DNA from: Patagioenas fasciata
Lineage: Eukaryota > Chordata > Aves > Columbiformes > Columbidae
DNA: 64,000 bases
Assembly (NCBI RefSeq): GCF_037038585.1
Contig: NC_092525.1
Span: forward strand, 26,686,367 to 26,750,366
Direction of reading: 5' to 3'
Positions 27,630 through 45,126 of this stretch are shown piece after piece. Below the pieces are notes generated by a model. That model did not search any database, had not been told where the DNA came from, and saw only the letters and a list, made by a program, of their open reading frames with translations. Position 1 is the stretch's first letter. Each line of letters begins with the position of its first letter. The translations under genes were made by a program, and so were the position numbers.

Positions 27630-29800
27630 ATGGAAATAGCACTCTCTCCTCACCAGAAAGCCGGCAGGCAGGGGTGTCTCTGGCTTGCAGGCATAAGGGA
27701 CATTGCACAGCCAGCTGCCCCAGCTGCCAGGGCTGCAGTGGTTGTGGCCGAGCCCCAATGGGTGCCTGTCCCCGTCCTTCTCCTTGCACATCCTATCTTG
27801 GGTCATTCTGTCTCTCACCAGACACTGGGAGTGAGGTGCCTTTCCCTTGGCAGAGTGATAGTATCCCCCGCCCCATCAGCCTGTGCCAGGGACGAGAGGG
27901 ACTGCAGAAGGCTTGCCAAAGGAAACCTTTTCTTCATGGAGCAGAAAGCTCTTCTCAAGCTGGCCCAGAAGTGCTGCAGGTTCCATAGCCCAGGGCTTTG
28001 CAAGGCTGCACTTTAGCATAGCAGTTTATTGCAAGGATCAAAGAAGAGAGCTTTGGCCCACGTGTGGGAAGCAGGGCTCATTCGCCTCCTCTTGCCCCCA
28101 AAGTGCGTCATCACATGGCAGGTAAGGTGCTTGACATGATGCTGGGTGTGATATGGGCACCTTGCCATCAAGGGAGTCTCTGGAACTGTGTAGATGGAGG
28201 GTGCAGCAACAGCTGCAGGAAATAGTCTCAAACCTAGCTGAAACCTGATCTTGATCTCCTGGGTGGAGTTGCTGCTTCTGCCAGGGATGTGTGCCCACGG
28301 CAAGGGCTCCCACCTCGGACCTAGCTGTCTCCCAGGCAACTGACCCCCAGGGCCTCCCTTCTCAACCTTTTTACCTGCCCTACACCTTCCACACAAGAAC
28401 CATGTCCAACACCACAGTGAGGTTTACGGGGCTGCAAACGGGTGGCTGGAGGAATAATGCCCTGTGGATCACACCACCAGGCCTGCAACTGCCCGCCTCC
28501 TGGCTGGCTGTGCCTGGTGCCAGCCCCACTCCAGGATGGGCTCCTGGTGCCTCTCCTCGGACGGAGCCATGTGGACCCTCCAGCAATACCATCAGGGTAT
28601 CCTATCCTCAACAGCCAGAGGACAAAGTGTGGTCTCAGGCTGTTGGACATGGTTCTGGTGAGGGTATGTTCACACCAGGCCAGGAGGGCTCATCCCAGCA
28701 AAACCACAAAGAAGTCAAAGCCAGGGAGCCTCTGGCACTTTTCTGCAGGTCTGGGGAGCTCGTTCACACAGCTGTGCCCCCAGGAATACAGGGAAAAGAA
28801 GAGTGAGTCCAGCCTCCCAGCTGGGACTCACTTTCTTGGGCCTTGCTCTGAATTCTGCTCTTTTTGCCTGCCAGGGAGGGAAAGGTGCTAGGGAAGCCTC
28901 GGGTCCTCTCTCTTCAGCCTTCATCACGCAGTAGCAAAATAACAGTATATCTCATGTGTCTGTAGAGTGGTCACTCAGATAAGATTTCTCAAGGTGAAGT
29001 GATACAACCCAAGGAGAAGGGAAAACAAGGCACTCCTATCTGTCATGTTTAGACCAACTAAGTGCCATTTTCATGGCTTTCAAAAAAAACTGCCAGGTCT
29101 GGGGTTGCTAAATCATGTGGATATGAGGAACAGATTGGTGGGAGACATAAGTTAGCAGAGTTCTGTTGTCATCATACCTCCAAAATGCACCCAAATATGT
29201 GTTGTATCACAGACATACCGGGACAGATTTGCATAGCATGTCCCAGAAAAAGTAGGCCTAAATCCTGCAAAACTTTCTGAAATCCTGTGTGCTCTGGGTC
29301 AGGAGAGTATTCTGCCCTTGCACAGCACCGCACAGTCAGAGCCCACAGTGGCATCCCTGAAAAGCACATCTAACTCAGCATCATTAGCTGATCGCTGCAT
29401 ACCTGTAAGGTTTAAATATAACTGGCACCACCCTGTGGGCCTCTGCTTGGAGGTGGGGGAACCAAATAGGAAAGAGCTAGATTCTGTTCTAATTTTCTCT
29501 TGGAGAGCAGTTCTTCAGAAGAGAAAGCTGCCCTCCCAGGGTATAAGTACAACCAACGGCAGGGCCAGGTCCTCTTAAGAGTAAATCCCATGCCTAGACT
29601 TTTACTTCTGTGCAGTCCATCGCAGCGCCTTCTTCACTTTTTCTTGGCTAACCCATGGCAGAGCAGTGGGTGGGTTTGTGAGGGTGTCCCTGCCACCGCC
29701 TCCACAGCCCCCCCCGCTGCCAGCCCCTAGGCCATGGGCACTTGCTGCTTCCCACTGCAGAGGTTGAAAGATGCCCTTGTTAGGGAGCTTTGCACCCAAT
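27630..29800. other. GC-richer block without recognisable genes
   Basis: The block is clearly richer in G and C than its flanks, which creates several overlapping open frames of 80-171 codons on both strands. None shows a domain, repeat periodicity or similarity I recognise, and frames on opposite strands are equally long, as expected of low-stop GC-rich sequence. CpG density is modest. It may be a regulatory block or old repeats; nothing in it can be called a gene. Confidence 0.55.
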
Positions 29801-31213
29801 ACATTCCTTCAGCCAGCAAGAAGTTAGTTTTTGGTATAAATCAGTGACGTGCCACAGCAAGAATGACCTAGCTCTCTCCCATCCAGCTCCCAGGAAGGCA
29901 AATCAGACTCCACCGATTTAAATGGGACTGGATCTGCCCCTCAGAGAGCAAACACAACCAGCCTGGAGCTGCAGTATGAGTTGTTGATACCTGCTTTTAG
30001 CTTCACAGTCATATAGTCAAAGAGGTAGCTGGAACTCACAAAATCTTAACAGTACATCCTATCTCGCAGATGAAGAACATCACACACGTCATACGGACTT
30101 ATGAAAAATGTTATGGAAATTTTTTTTTTTCCCTCCTATCAGATTCCAGGGCAATACAAAGCGACTCAACTAGTTTTATTTGTCCTCCAATCAGACTCTT
30201 GCCGAAGTGTCCTCAGGGACACTATGCAATTTTTATAAGCATTAGCTATGATTATTTAACAGAAATAACTGTTTCATTAACTTGAAAAAATGGTTATGTA
30301 AGAGGAAAAAATAATCAAGTTGTAGTTTCTTACTGTGATTTTTTTTAGCTTGTATAATACCTTCTTAATTTTAATGTATGTCCTCCAGTAGTTTACAGCA
30401 TTACAATTAGTGCTCCTGAGTTTGGGAGGGTTTATTTTTCTGTATTATTTTTATTATTAGAATGCATATATAATGACATTTCATATGATTAAGAAAGGCA
30501 GAAAATATCTGTAAAAGTTTGGATTAGGATTTTGGCCAGCAACAATACAGGCAAAGCTTCCACAAGACTGAGCAGTTTGGGCTGTGTGAGGACTGCAAGA
30601 CATGAGTAGTAGGTGATTTTTTTATAACAGTGAACTTTTGCTGTTATTCTTTACTGTTATAAATTTTTCTTCCCATTAAATACTTTTCATGTCATTATAC
30701 TGCAAATGAGCTTCCTACGAAAGGGGCAGTATTTACATTCACACTAAATTTTTTCCAGTTAGTCTGATTTTAAATACCCAAATACATGAGGCAAAGTAAC
30801 CCTGATGATGCCTGTGGTCTCCAGAGGGAAACCTCCAATGCTGACAAAACGTCTCCAGCCACTCGTCCATGCGGGTAATTTAAAGGTCAGCTCTCAAACT
30901 TGTCTTTATATAGAGTAAAAGGGAAGAATTATCTGCAGCAGGAGTTGTGTTTTGCTGCACTGTGGAGAAAACACTTGTAGGTTCTCGTGCCAGATTATTA
31001 TTAATGTATAGAATTTACTCACATATTAAGTGAGTACATTTTATATTTTATATAGATATGCAACCTTATATACTAATACCTTGTTATATACAATGAAAAG
31101 ACATGCATCTGTACACAATCCTTATCCAGATTTCTCAGTATGAACTATGCCTAGTTTATTTTCTCATGGTTTGTTTTACGGTTTTATGCTTACATGTGGA
31201 GAAATCTTATATG

Positions 31214-31247
31214 AGATATAGATATAGATATAGATGATATAGATAGA
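31214..31247. repeat. GATATA-type microsatellite
   Basis: Short imperfect array of AGATAT/AGAT units, about 34 bp. GATA words arise from the repeat itself, so they should not be read as GATA-factor sites without other evidence. Confidence 0.75.
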
Positions 31248-31379
31248 CGAGCTTGAACATTTTTCATTATAGAGACCAGCTATTAAATTATTTTTAAATA
31301 AAGTTTTCCAAGCTTCAAAACATAATTGCTGAAGGGGGAAGAAGCAGACCTAAAATATCTTTCTTTTTCCACCAGCAGA

Positions 31380-31388
31380 TCAAGGTCA
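31380..31388 (+). promoter_or_regulatory. Candidate NR5A response element
   Basis: TCAAGGTCA is an exact match to the monomeric NR5A (LRH-1/SF-1) site YCAAGGYCA. It lies 6.2 kb upstream of exon 2, near the start of the CpG-rich zone, which would suit autoregulation. About two matches to this degenerate 9-mer are expected by chance in 64 kb on two strands, so the call is weak without conservation or binding data. Confidence 0.35.
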
Positions 31389-31639
31389 GTTACCCCAGCG
31401 AAAGAAATTTCATTTTTAAGCCTGTCTGTGCAGGATAGAAATCAATTATCTCTTATGATACAGAGACCGGAGCTCAGCCCTGACAGGAGCCTTGCTCTAT
31501 ATACAAATGTATTTGGAGTTCTATTTCCAGACCAAGCTCTAGCTTTTTTAACTAGATGTTCCACTCTCGGCTCCAAAAGGTACAGCGCAGGCAGAAAACA
31601 AAAGAGCCTCATGAGAAAAGTAAATAACTGTCAGTGTTG

Positions 31640-32400
31640 GGAAAGGGGCGGTGGGGTCGCGGCGGACAGGGGCAGTGCCGGGACCGTCCGCATGTCCCTT
31701 CGGCCTGGCCCCGCGGCAGCTCCCGCCGGCAGCGCTGCCGCGCGCGCAGCACCGCACAGCACCGCGCCGGCCAGCGGTTCCGCTTCTGGGAGGGCCGGCG
31801 CCAAGAGGGGCCCTGCTTTTGGATTCACCTCCTCGCCTCCCGTTCGGGAGGTAGAGCCGCCACCCCCGCAGCACGCAGGAGCGATCAGAGTGCGCACGCT
31901 TTCCCGTCGCACCGTTAGCGGCAACAGGTCCATGCAGTGCGGGACTACAACACGTATTCCCTACGAAAGGCATGTAATTTATCGAAGAAAAAAAGAACAA
32001 ACCGAGCAGAGTTCCTGCTTGCAAAACAGGATCTGTAAGTGTCCTAATGATAAAGGCTGCCGTGTGGACAAGGCTGCGGCTTGCTGCTGCTGCTGGTGTT
32101 GATGCAGGGAACCCCTCCTGCGAGCTCTGGGCAGGGCTCGCTGCCTCCCGAAAGGCCCCCAGGGGTGCCTCAGCTTTGCACAGACGCCCCAGAGGCTCAG
32201 CCCTTCCACGCCTTCCAGTTTGTTCGGCAAAATCTCCGTCGGAAAGCTGCCCTGCAAGGAGCAGTGACCAACCGTCACCGTGCGCGCCCCGACGCGGGCG
32301 ATGCGCACCGGGGAGAGCGGGCGGGCAGGAGCAGCGAGCAGCAGGACGAGGTGCAGCCTTACGACACTTCGCTGATGACTCACTTGGCAATAAAAGAAAG
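31640..32400. promoter_or_regulatory. CpG-rich block upstream of NR5A2
   Basis: Dense CpG from about 31650 to 32340, including runs such as GCGCGCGC near 31740. It sits about 5.3-6 kb upstream of exon 2 and is separated from the main island by AT-rich DNA. A consensus AP-1 word (TGACTCA, 32376-32382) lies at its edge. It could be a secondary promoter, for an alternative first exon or a divergent non-coding transcript. Overlapping open frames up to 288 codons on both strands are attributable to high GC and have no recognisable domain. Confidence 0.45.
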
Positions 32401-32557
32401 GCAATCACAGCCATGCTTTACCACCCGCCTGGCCCAGCTCACTCCTTGCTCCGAAGTCTCCTGTAGTTTTGCATCCCGCCACTGCCAGGTGTTTGTAAGG
32501 CAACAGTGCGTTCCAGCGTGCAGCAGTGAGCTCGGTCGGGCTTTAAAAATAGCTTCT

Positions 32558-32574
32558 CAGTCAATAATTGACTG
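32558..32574. promoter_or_regulatory. Near-perfect palindrome beside a MEF2-like site
   Basis: CAGTCAAT and ATTGACTG are exact inverted arms with one spacer base (32558-32574). Just upstream, TTAAAAATAG (32543-32552) fits the MEF2 consensus YTA(A/T)4TAR. Functional role is inferred from motif form only. Confidence 0.3.
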
Positions 32575-32749
32575 TTTGGAAATGGTGCTCTATGTCGGAT
32601 CAGAGAGGATCGACATCTCCGTAAGGCAAGAGTGAATGATTCACAGCAGAGAAAAAGCAGTAGGCTTTGGAAAGCGCTCCTGCATGCTGTTTTTACTACA
32701 GAAAGTATTTCAGCCTGAAGCACACACTCCTCTGTTTCGCTGACAGTGG

Positions 32750-32751
<2 letters not shown>

Positions 32752-32786
<35 letters not shown>
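32752..32786 (+). repeat. A35 homopolymer
   Basis: Thirty-five uninterrupted A residues, the longest homopolymer in the window. No retroposon body was recognised upstream. The exact length is probably unreliable and polymorphic. Confidence 0.9.
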
Positions 32787-32789
<3 letters not shown>

Positions 32790-32993
32790 TATATTTGTGT
32801 TTGGGTTTCTTTTTCAGTTCTCTAGAGGGGGCAGTTTACTACCTAAAGCCTGAGTTGAAGATACTAGCGACTCTGCTTAAATGAATCCCTATTAATTAAA
32901 AGCAATATTTCCTCGAGAAAGTGAAGAGAGGAGCCCGTTGTCTGCGGGATTTGGAAGGTCCCTCTCATACTGAAAGGGTGATCTGGTTAAGGG

Positions 32994-33027
32994 AAATAAA
33001 ATAAAATAAAATAAAATAAAATAAAAT
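32994..33027 (+). repeat. (AAAAT)n microsatellite
   Basis: About seven AAAAT pentamers ending in a short T run, 30 bp before the long purine tract. It is part of a cluster of simple repeats spanning 32752-33455. Confidence 0.9.
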
Positions 33028-33057
33028 TTTAAAAAAAGAGAGAGATAAAATACTAGT

Positions 33058-33455
33058 GGAGAGAGAGGGGGAAGAGGGAGAAAGAGGAGAGAGGAGAGAG
33101 GAGAGAGGAGAGAGGAGAGAGGAGAGAGGAGAGAGGAGAGAGGAGAGAGGAGAGAGGAGAGGAGAGGAGAGGAGAGGAGAGGAGAGGAGAGGAGAGGAGA
33201 GGAGAGGAGAGGAGAGGAGAGGAGAGGAGAGGAGAGGAGAGGAGAGGAGAGGAGAGGAGAGGAGAGGAGAGGAGAGGAGAGGAGAGGAGAGGAGAGGAGA
33301 GGAAGAGAAGAGAGAGAAGAGAAGAGAAGAGAAGAGAAGAGAAGAGAAGAGAAGAGAAGAGAAGAGAAGAGAAGAGAAGAGAAGAGAAGAGAAGAGAAGA
33401 GAAGAGAAGAGAAGAGAAGAGAAGAGAAGAGAAGAGAAGAGAAGAGAAGAGGAAA
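33058..33455 (+). repeat. 398-bp polypurine microsatellite tract
   Basis: Every base from 33058 to 33455 on the + strand is A or G. After an irregular GA-rich lead, a 7-bp unit (GGAGAGA) occupies about 33092-33157, a 5-bp unit (GGAGA) about 33155-33301 and a second 5-bp unit (GAAGA) about 33316-33450. Because 5 and 7 are not multiples of 3, all frames stay open, giving spurious Arg/Glu/Lys-rich frames on + and Leu/Ser/Phe-rich frames on -. Long homopurine-homopyrimidine mirror repeats can form triplex (H-DNA). The tract ends 4.1 kb before exon 2. Confidence 0.95.
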
Positions 33456-33559
33456 TAGACCAGAGCCTTTATTGGGTACACTTTCCTGGTGCAAACAGTC
33501 TCGTAAAACTGGGCGTGAGAGGTGTGTGAGGTGAAGCAGCAAACTCGCTTTATAAACTT

Positions 33560-33850
33560 TCCCAGGTGCGGAAGGGTCCTGCGTCTACCGCACTGCCACA
33601 CGCTGCCTTTTCCGGGGCTTTTCCTGTGGTCGCACCCCTGTGAGCCCGGGGCTGTGCCAGCCTGTGCCCGTGGTTCTGCTGCTCTGTGCCCGAGGCTCTG
33701 CCGTTGTCGCTGCGCCCTAGAGCGGCTGCGTGGCGGTGATTCGCCCCGCGCCTCTCTGAAGGCACCGGTTTCCGTGAGGGATTGCTCGGAGCGGCTCTGG
33801 GCCGGCGGCAAACGGGAATGCTCAGCGGGAGAGGAAGGAGGGACAGGATG
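33560..33850. promoter_or_regulatory. Short CpG-rich block
   Basis: Raised CpG density directly after the purine tract, about 3.8-4 kb upstream of exon 2. There is no credible open frame. It may be an outlying part of the NR5A2 promoter landscape. Confidence 0.3.
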
Positions 33851-34729
33851 CGGATTTCTCGCCTGAAATACTTCCTTCTAAGGTTTTCTGTTCGGCTTTG
33901 GATTCAGATTTCCCAGCAGAAAAGTTTCAGTCCTTCATTTATTTATTTCTTATATTACTTCAGCGAAGTTTGTCTTGAACATTCCCTCAGAAAAGAACTC
34001 TTTCGCTAGTTCGCTGGGAAAATAAATTAAACTTTCTCGGGGACACTTTCCGACACAAAGCTAGAAGGGAGCGTGCTATTTGATGCCCATCGAGCAGACC
34101 CCCAACATGGGAAATGTCCCTGCTTAGAGAAAAAGGCTTTCAAATTTGTCCAGGTTCCGTGGCCTCTTTGAAGCTCCAAGAAACCGAAGCTTTCCTTTAA
34201 ATATCATCACACAGAACCTTCTACCTTGAAAACAAAGAAGTGTAAGAAGCTTCCGATTATTTAAAATTAGACCGTGTTTTTTTAATGTATATGTACATAC
34301 ATTTAAACAGGAAAGTATAAAATATTCCAGGTCTTGCTTCTCGTACTAATCAAGGCTGCTGGAGTCTCCCCGAGCCATCATCTTTTATAATTATAATTAC
34401 ACGCGTCAATCAAGACCTTCAGGCAAAGTCAGAACAAGGCAGGTAAACTCAGGAGAGAAATCACATTTTAAAAAGTTTGGAGAACTTAGTAAGGAATGTA
34501 GAAGAGATTAGAAGAAAGGGTAATTAAGGTTGCTCAAGGCAATCGTGAGAGCTAGAACTCCATGTTAAATTAAATGTAGGCACAAGGGACCAGGTATCAT
34601 CTATAATATGCACTGCCCTAAACTGTTACTTCGGAGAAATGTGGATGTGTAATAACCACTCCAAAGTATTTTCACCCAGAGCGATAGTTCGTGGAGTGGC
34701 TTTGCGAAGTACAGTGTGAACTCGCTCCA

Positions 34730-35600
34730 AACGCTTCCCCGGCGTAATGACATTAAGCCCACAAGCAACAACAAAGACCACAGGGACCGGTGCTAGGGCC
34801 GTGCCCGAGGGGGAGTGCTGGCCAGGGAGAGCCGGCCCAGGCCAGCTCAGCCGCCGGAGGGGACAGACGGCCGTCCCGGCCGGGCTGCCCGCAGGGGCCG
34901 CAGCCCACCTGCCTCGGCTGAGTTCGGGCAGGTTTCGCCTGCCCGATTCGGACGCGGGGTATCTTTCCCTGGCTTACAACTAAAATGCGAGCGCCTTTCC
35001 CGAAGCAGCAGTAACGAGAGCAGCGGCACGGGGCGGGAGGGAAGGGATCGGCTCTTTCCCCGACGGAGCCGCGCGGGCTGTAGGAGCCAGATCCGGCCGT
35101 GTCCTGCCGTTGTGCTAAACTTCCCACGGTTGCTCTAACTGCAGCCGGACCTTTCTTCTGCGGGAAGGGCTGCGAGGAGGCCGAACTCCTCTGCGAGTCG
35201 CCCCCGGAGTCCTTTGACCACCCGTCGGGCCAGCAGCAGGCTGAAGAGGCCCGGCTGCAGGCTTACGAGGACGAAGGACCGAGGCCCCACGGAGACTCCC
35301 GGCTCGCATCCCCGAGCCTCTCCCGGCGGGCGCCTGGAGGAGAGGAGCGGAGCCGCCGCTGCGCTTGCGGACGCCATCAGTGCGGAGCCGCCCGGGCTCA
35401 GCGAAGGACGATGGCACAAGGCGACGCATGCGAGAGGGGTTCCTTGTAATTCACGTATCTGGGAACAACTTCCCAAGAGCCAAGACGGGGTGTCAGCCCG
35501 AGCGACTTCTGCCTAGAAACAAGAACGCTCCTCCGGGATGGTTTTCAGCCGTCCCGCCTTGGCCATCTAGCCACTCCCGCAGCTCGTCGTTTTGCTGTGC
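34730..35600. promoter_or_regulatory. CpG-rich block, possible alternative promoter
   Basis: Strong CpG enrichment (for example around 34850-34880 and 35040-35400), flanked by AT-rich DNA at 33.9-34.7 and 35.6-36.1 kb. It could house an alternative NR5A2 first exon or a divergent transcript start. I could not identify an exon with the expected human-like N-terminal sequence. Overlapping open frames of about 100-125 codons on both strands are probably composition artefacts. Confidence 0.4.
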
Positions 35601-35968
35601 TAAAACTTAGTCGCAGGCGAGCTGCTAAACTGTGAAATTATAACTGGAGAAAGAACGTGCTGATATAGCTCAAGAGTTCGCGTGCTTCGCCCTCCCGCCC
35701 GAAGGGGAATGGGGAAAAGTTGAGAATGGAAGGAGCCCCAGAGGTCCGAGCTTCTCTGCGCGTCGGGTTTATTCCCAAAAAGTTAAACCCTGCATAGAGA
35801 AGGAAAAAGACATTTTCTACTCCAGTGGTGCTAGTGTTTGGCTTGAGATCTTCGCTGAATTTAGCAAAGGTCTCATCTTCCAGTTAGTGGATGCAAAAAG
35901 TTTAAACTAAGAAAGTACATTTGAGTCCTTTGTCAGCACGTGGAGGGCTTGCCCCATCGCTACGCACC

Positions 35969-35983
35969 TTGTGATCATCACAA
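35969..35983. promoter_or_regulatory. 15-bp palindrome upstream of the CpG island
   Basis: TTGTGAT-C-ATCACAA is an exact inverted repeat with a single central base. About 60 bp further on, a CCAAT word (near 36034) and then the GC boxes of the main island follow, so it could be a dimeric transcription-factor site. No family is assigned. Confidence 0.3.
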
Positions 35984-37144
35984 ATATTTAGTAAGTTACA
36001 AGAAGGGTCAGTTTTCACAAACTCTCTCCCAACCAATGGGAAACGCTACACTCTGCGCTGGAGACAGTTCCGCGCCTCACTTTCAATCGGAAGCAATTTT
36101 CACGGCAAATATTTTCAGCTCTGAATATACACAACGGAGATGAAAGTGTGAGGGTAGTACCGGCAGCCGAGCGCTCGGGCGGCGAGCTCGGATGCTTTCA
36201 AAGGTGCAAATATCGCTCGTTCCACTTCGCCAAACCTTCGCGCCGCAGTGGGAGCGGCGCGGAGCCCCCCGAACGCTCCCGGCGTGGAAGGGGCGGGGAA
36301 GGCAGCGGGGGCGGGCAGACCCCCGGCCCGGGTCGCGGCGGGGGTCGGCACCCCGCCGTCCCCGGGCCACTCGCCGCGCCGCGGGGCCGCCGGGCTGGGG
36401 CATCCTCTTGGGACAAACGAGTTCTTTGGGACAACCTGGAACTGAGTGCACTCGTTGCACCGTGAGACAGAGAAGGGCAGCTCTTGCTCAAGCGGTGGCT
36501 CTGCCAGGGTATTGGCTTTTGTGCAAACGACGCAACTGGCACCGATAGATTTCGCAAGAACTTTAAGGGAAGGAGACCCAAAAAAGCAGAATAGGTACAG
36601 TGAGCTCTAGCGCGGCTCCCTCCCGCTTTTCTCAGGTTCCAGGGCTGTGCGGCGGCAACGTGACCGCAAGGGCTGGGGTTCTCCAAACGCAGGGGTTACC
36701 GCTACCTACCCCCGCCCGCCCGGAGGGAAGGCGAGGGCCGAGCGTCCCGCAGCCCCCGCCGGCCCCAAGGGAACTGGAGCGGGGCTGCCCACCGGCAAGG
36801 AGGCACACCACGGGAGAGAGAGTAGGCGCAGCCCTGCTTGGGGGTGCTGGCAGCCCGTCGGGCTCCGCTGGGGCCGGGAGGGTGGCTGCAGCCCAGGCAC
36901 CCGCCCTACAGCCTGGTTTAACAACCGGGCAGCGGGTGAGCACGCTGGGCAAGTGTGTGCTCTCCTGTTCGTATATGTGTGCGCGGTGGGTGTTGCTCAT
37001 CCCGCCTCTGCCTTATTGGCTGCAAGGGTGGTGTCGGGGCCCCCTTTGCCGGAGCTCCCTGCACCCTGCAGCCCCCGGGCTCCGGGAGCGCCTCCCCGCG
37101 GGCCCGGGGTTAGAGGTCCCGACTCGGCACCTCCGCACTTGTGG

Positions 37145-37207
37145 CGGGGGAGAGGGAGGAGAAGGAGGAGGAGGGAGGAAGGGAGGAGGGGGACGGGGGT
37201 GGGAACC
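37145..37207 (+). promoter_or_regulatory. G-rich tract with G-quadruplex potential
   Basis: At least seven runs of three or more G occur within about 63 nt on the + (sense) strand, with short purine loops. They lie about 440 bp before the exon 2 acceptor. If transcribed, this would be a G-quadruplex-prone element in the 5' leader; if not, it is a core-promoter G-tract. Only the base pattern is seen. Confidence 0.5.
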
Positions 37208-37643
37208 CTGTCCAGCAGCACCAGCAGCGGCAGAGCGTTCCTCGCCACTGTGCCGCTCCGCATGGATCGGGGCGCCGGGCTGCCGCCGCGCTGAGCCCCA
37301 GGCGGAGCTGCGGGCTCCGGGGTTCCTCCTTCCTCCCCGGCACCCCCGGTCTTCCTCCTCCTCCTCTCCTCTCCGCCCCCGCCGCTTGCAGCTCGACTAC
37401 CGCTCCGCGGCTCAGCCAGCCGCGGGCACCCGGCGGTGCTTGCCGGCGGCTGGGGCCACTCGTTGCTCCCGCTGCAGCAGAGTAAGGGCTGGCGTGGAGC
37501 AGAGGGAGGGAGGAGGAGGAGGAGGAAGAAGAGGCAGCGGCCGCCGAGCGCCCCTTGCTCCAGCTAAATCTGTGCTGCCGTGTCCAGGTGCCGGTGTCGC
37601 GGACGGACACGGAACCCCCAGCCCGGCCCGCAGCCGTCTTGTC

Positions 37644-45126
<7,483 letters not shown>

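Larger units (their letters stand above)
17972..31600. other. Non-coding stretch upstream of the CpG-rich zone
   Basis: No convincing exon on either strand. It holds an (AT)n microsatellite (20395-20437), a perfect-arm hairpin (25491-25539), a GC/CpG-containing block at 25930-26225, a GC-richer but exon-less block at 27630-29800 and a GATATA-type repeat (31214-31247). A search by eye for a counterpart of the human first coding exon of NR5A2 (a 21-residue N-terminus followed by a phase-1 donor) found nothing. Confidence 0.6.

Noticed and set aside
28291-28806. 171-codon plus-strand frame in the 27.6-29.8 kb GC-richer block
   Set aside because: No domain, signal peptide or splice context; comparable frames exist on the opposite strand, indicating composition rather than selection.
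30378-30410. ATGTCCTCCAGTAGTTTACAG as a possible NR5A2 exon 1 start (reads MSSSSLQ)
   Set aside because: Only the first three residues match the human peptide, and no suitable phase-1 donor follows at the right distance.
31326-32414. 258-codon (+) and 288-codon (-) frames overlapping each other upstream of NR5A2
   Set aside because: Both depend on the same GC-rich block, no family is recognisable, and they do not contain the expected NR5A2 exon 1 peptide.
33053-33811. Open frames of 157-252 codons rich in Arg/Glu (+) or Leu/Ser (-) across the simple-repeat tract
   Set aside because: They are translations of a 5-bp/7-bp purine microsatellite, which leaves all frames open. No protein is implied.
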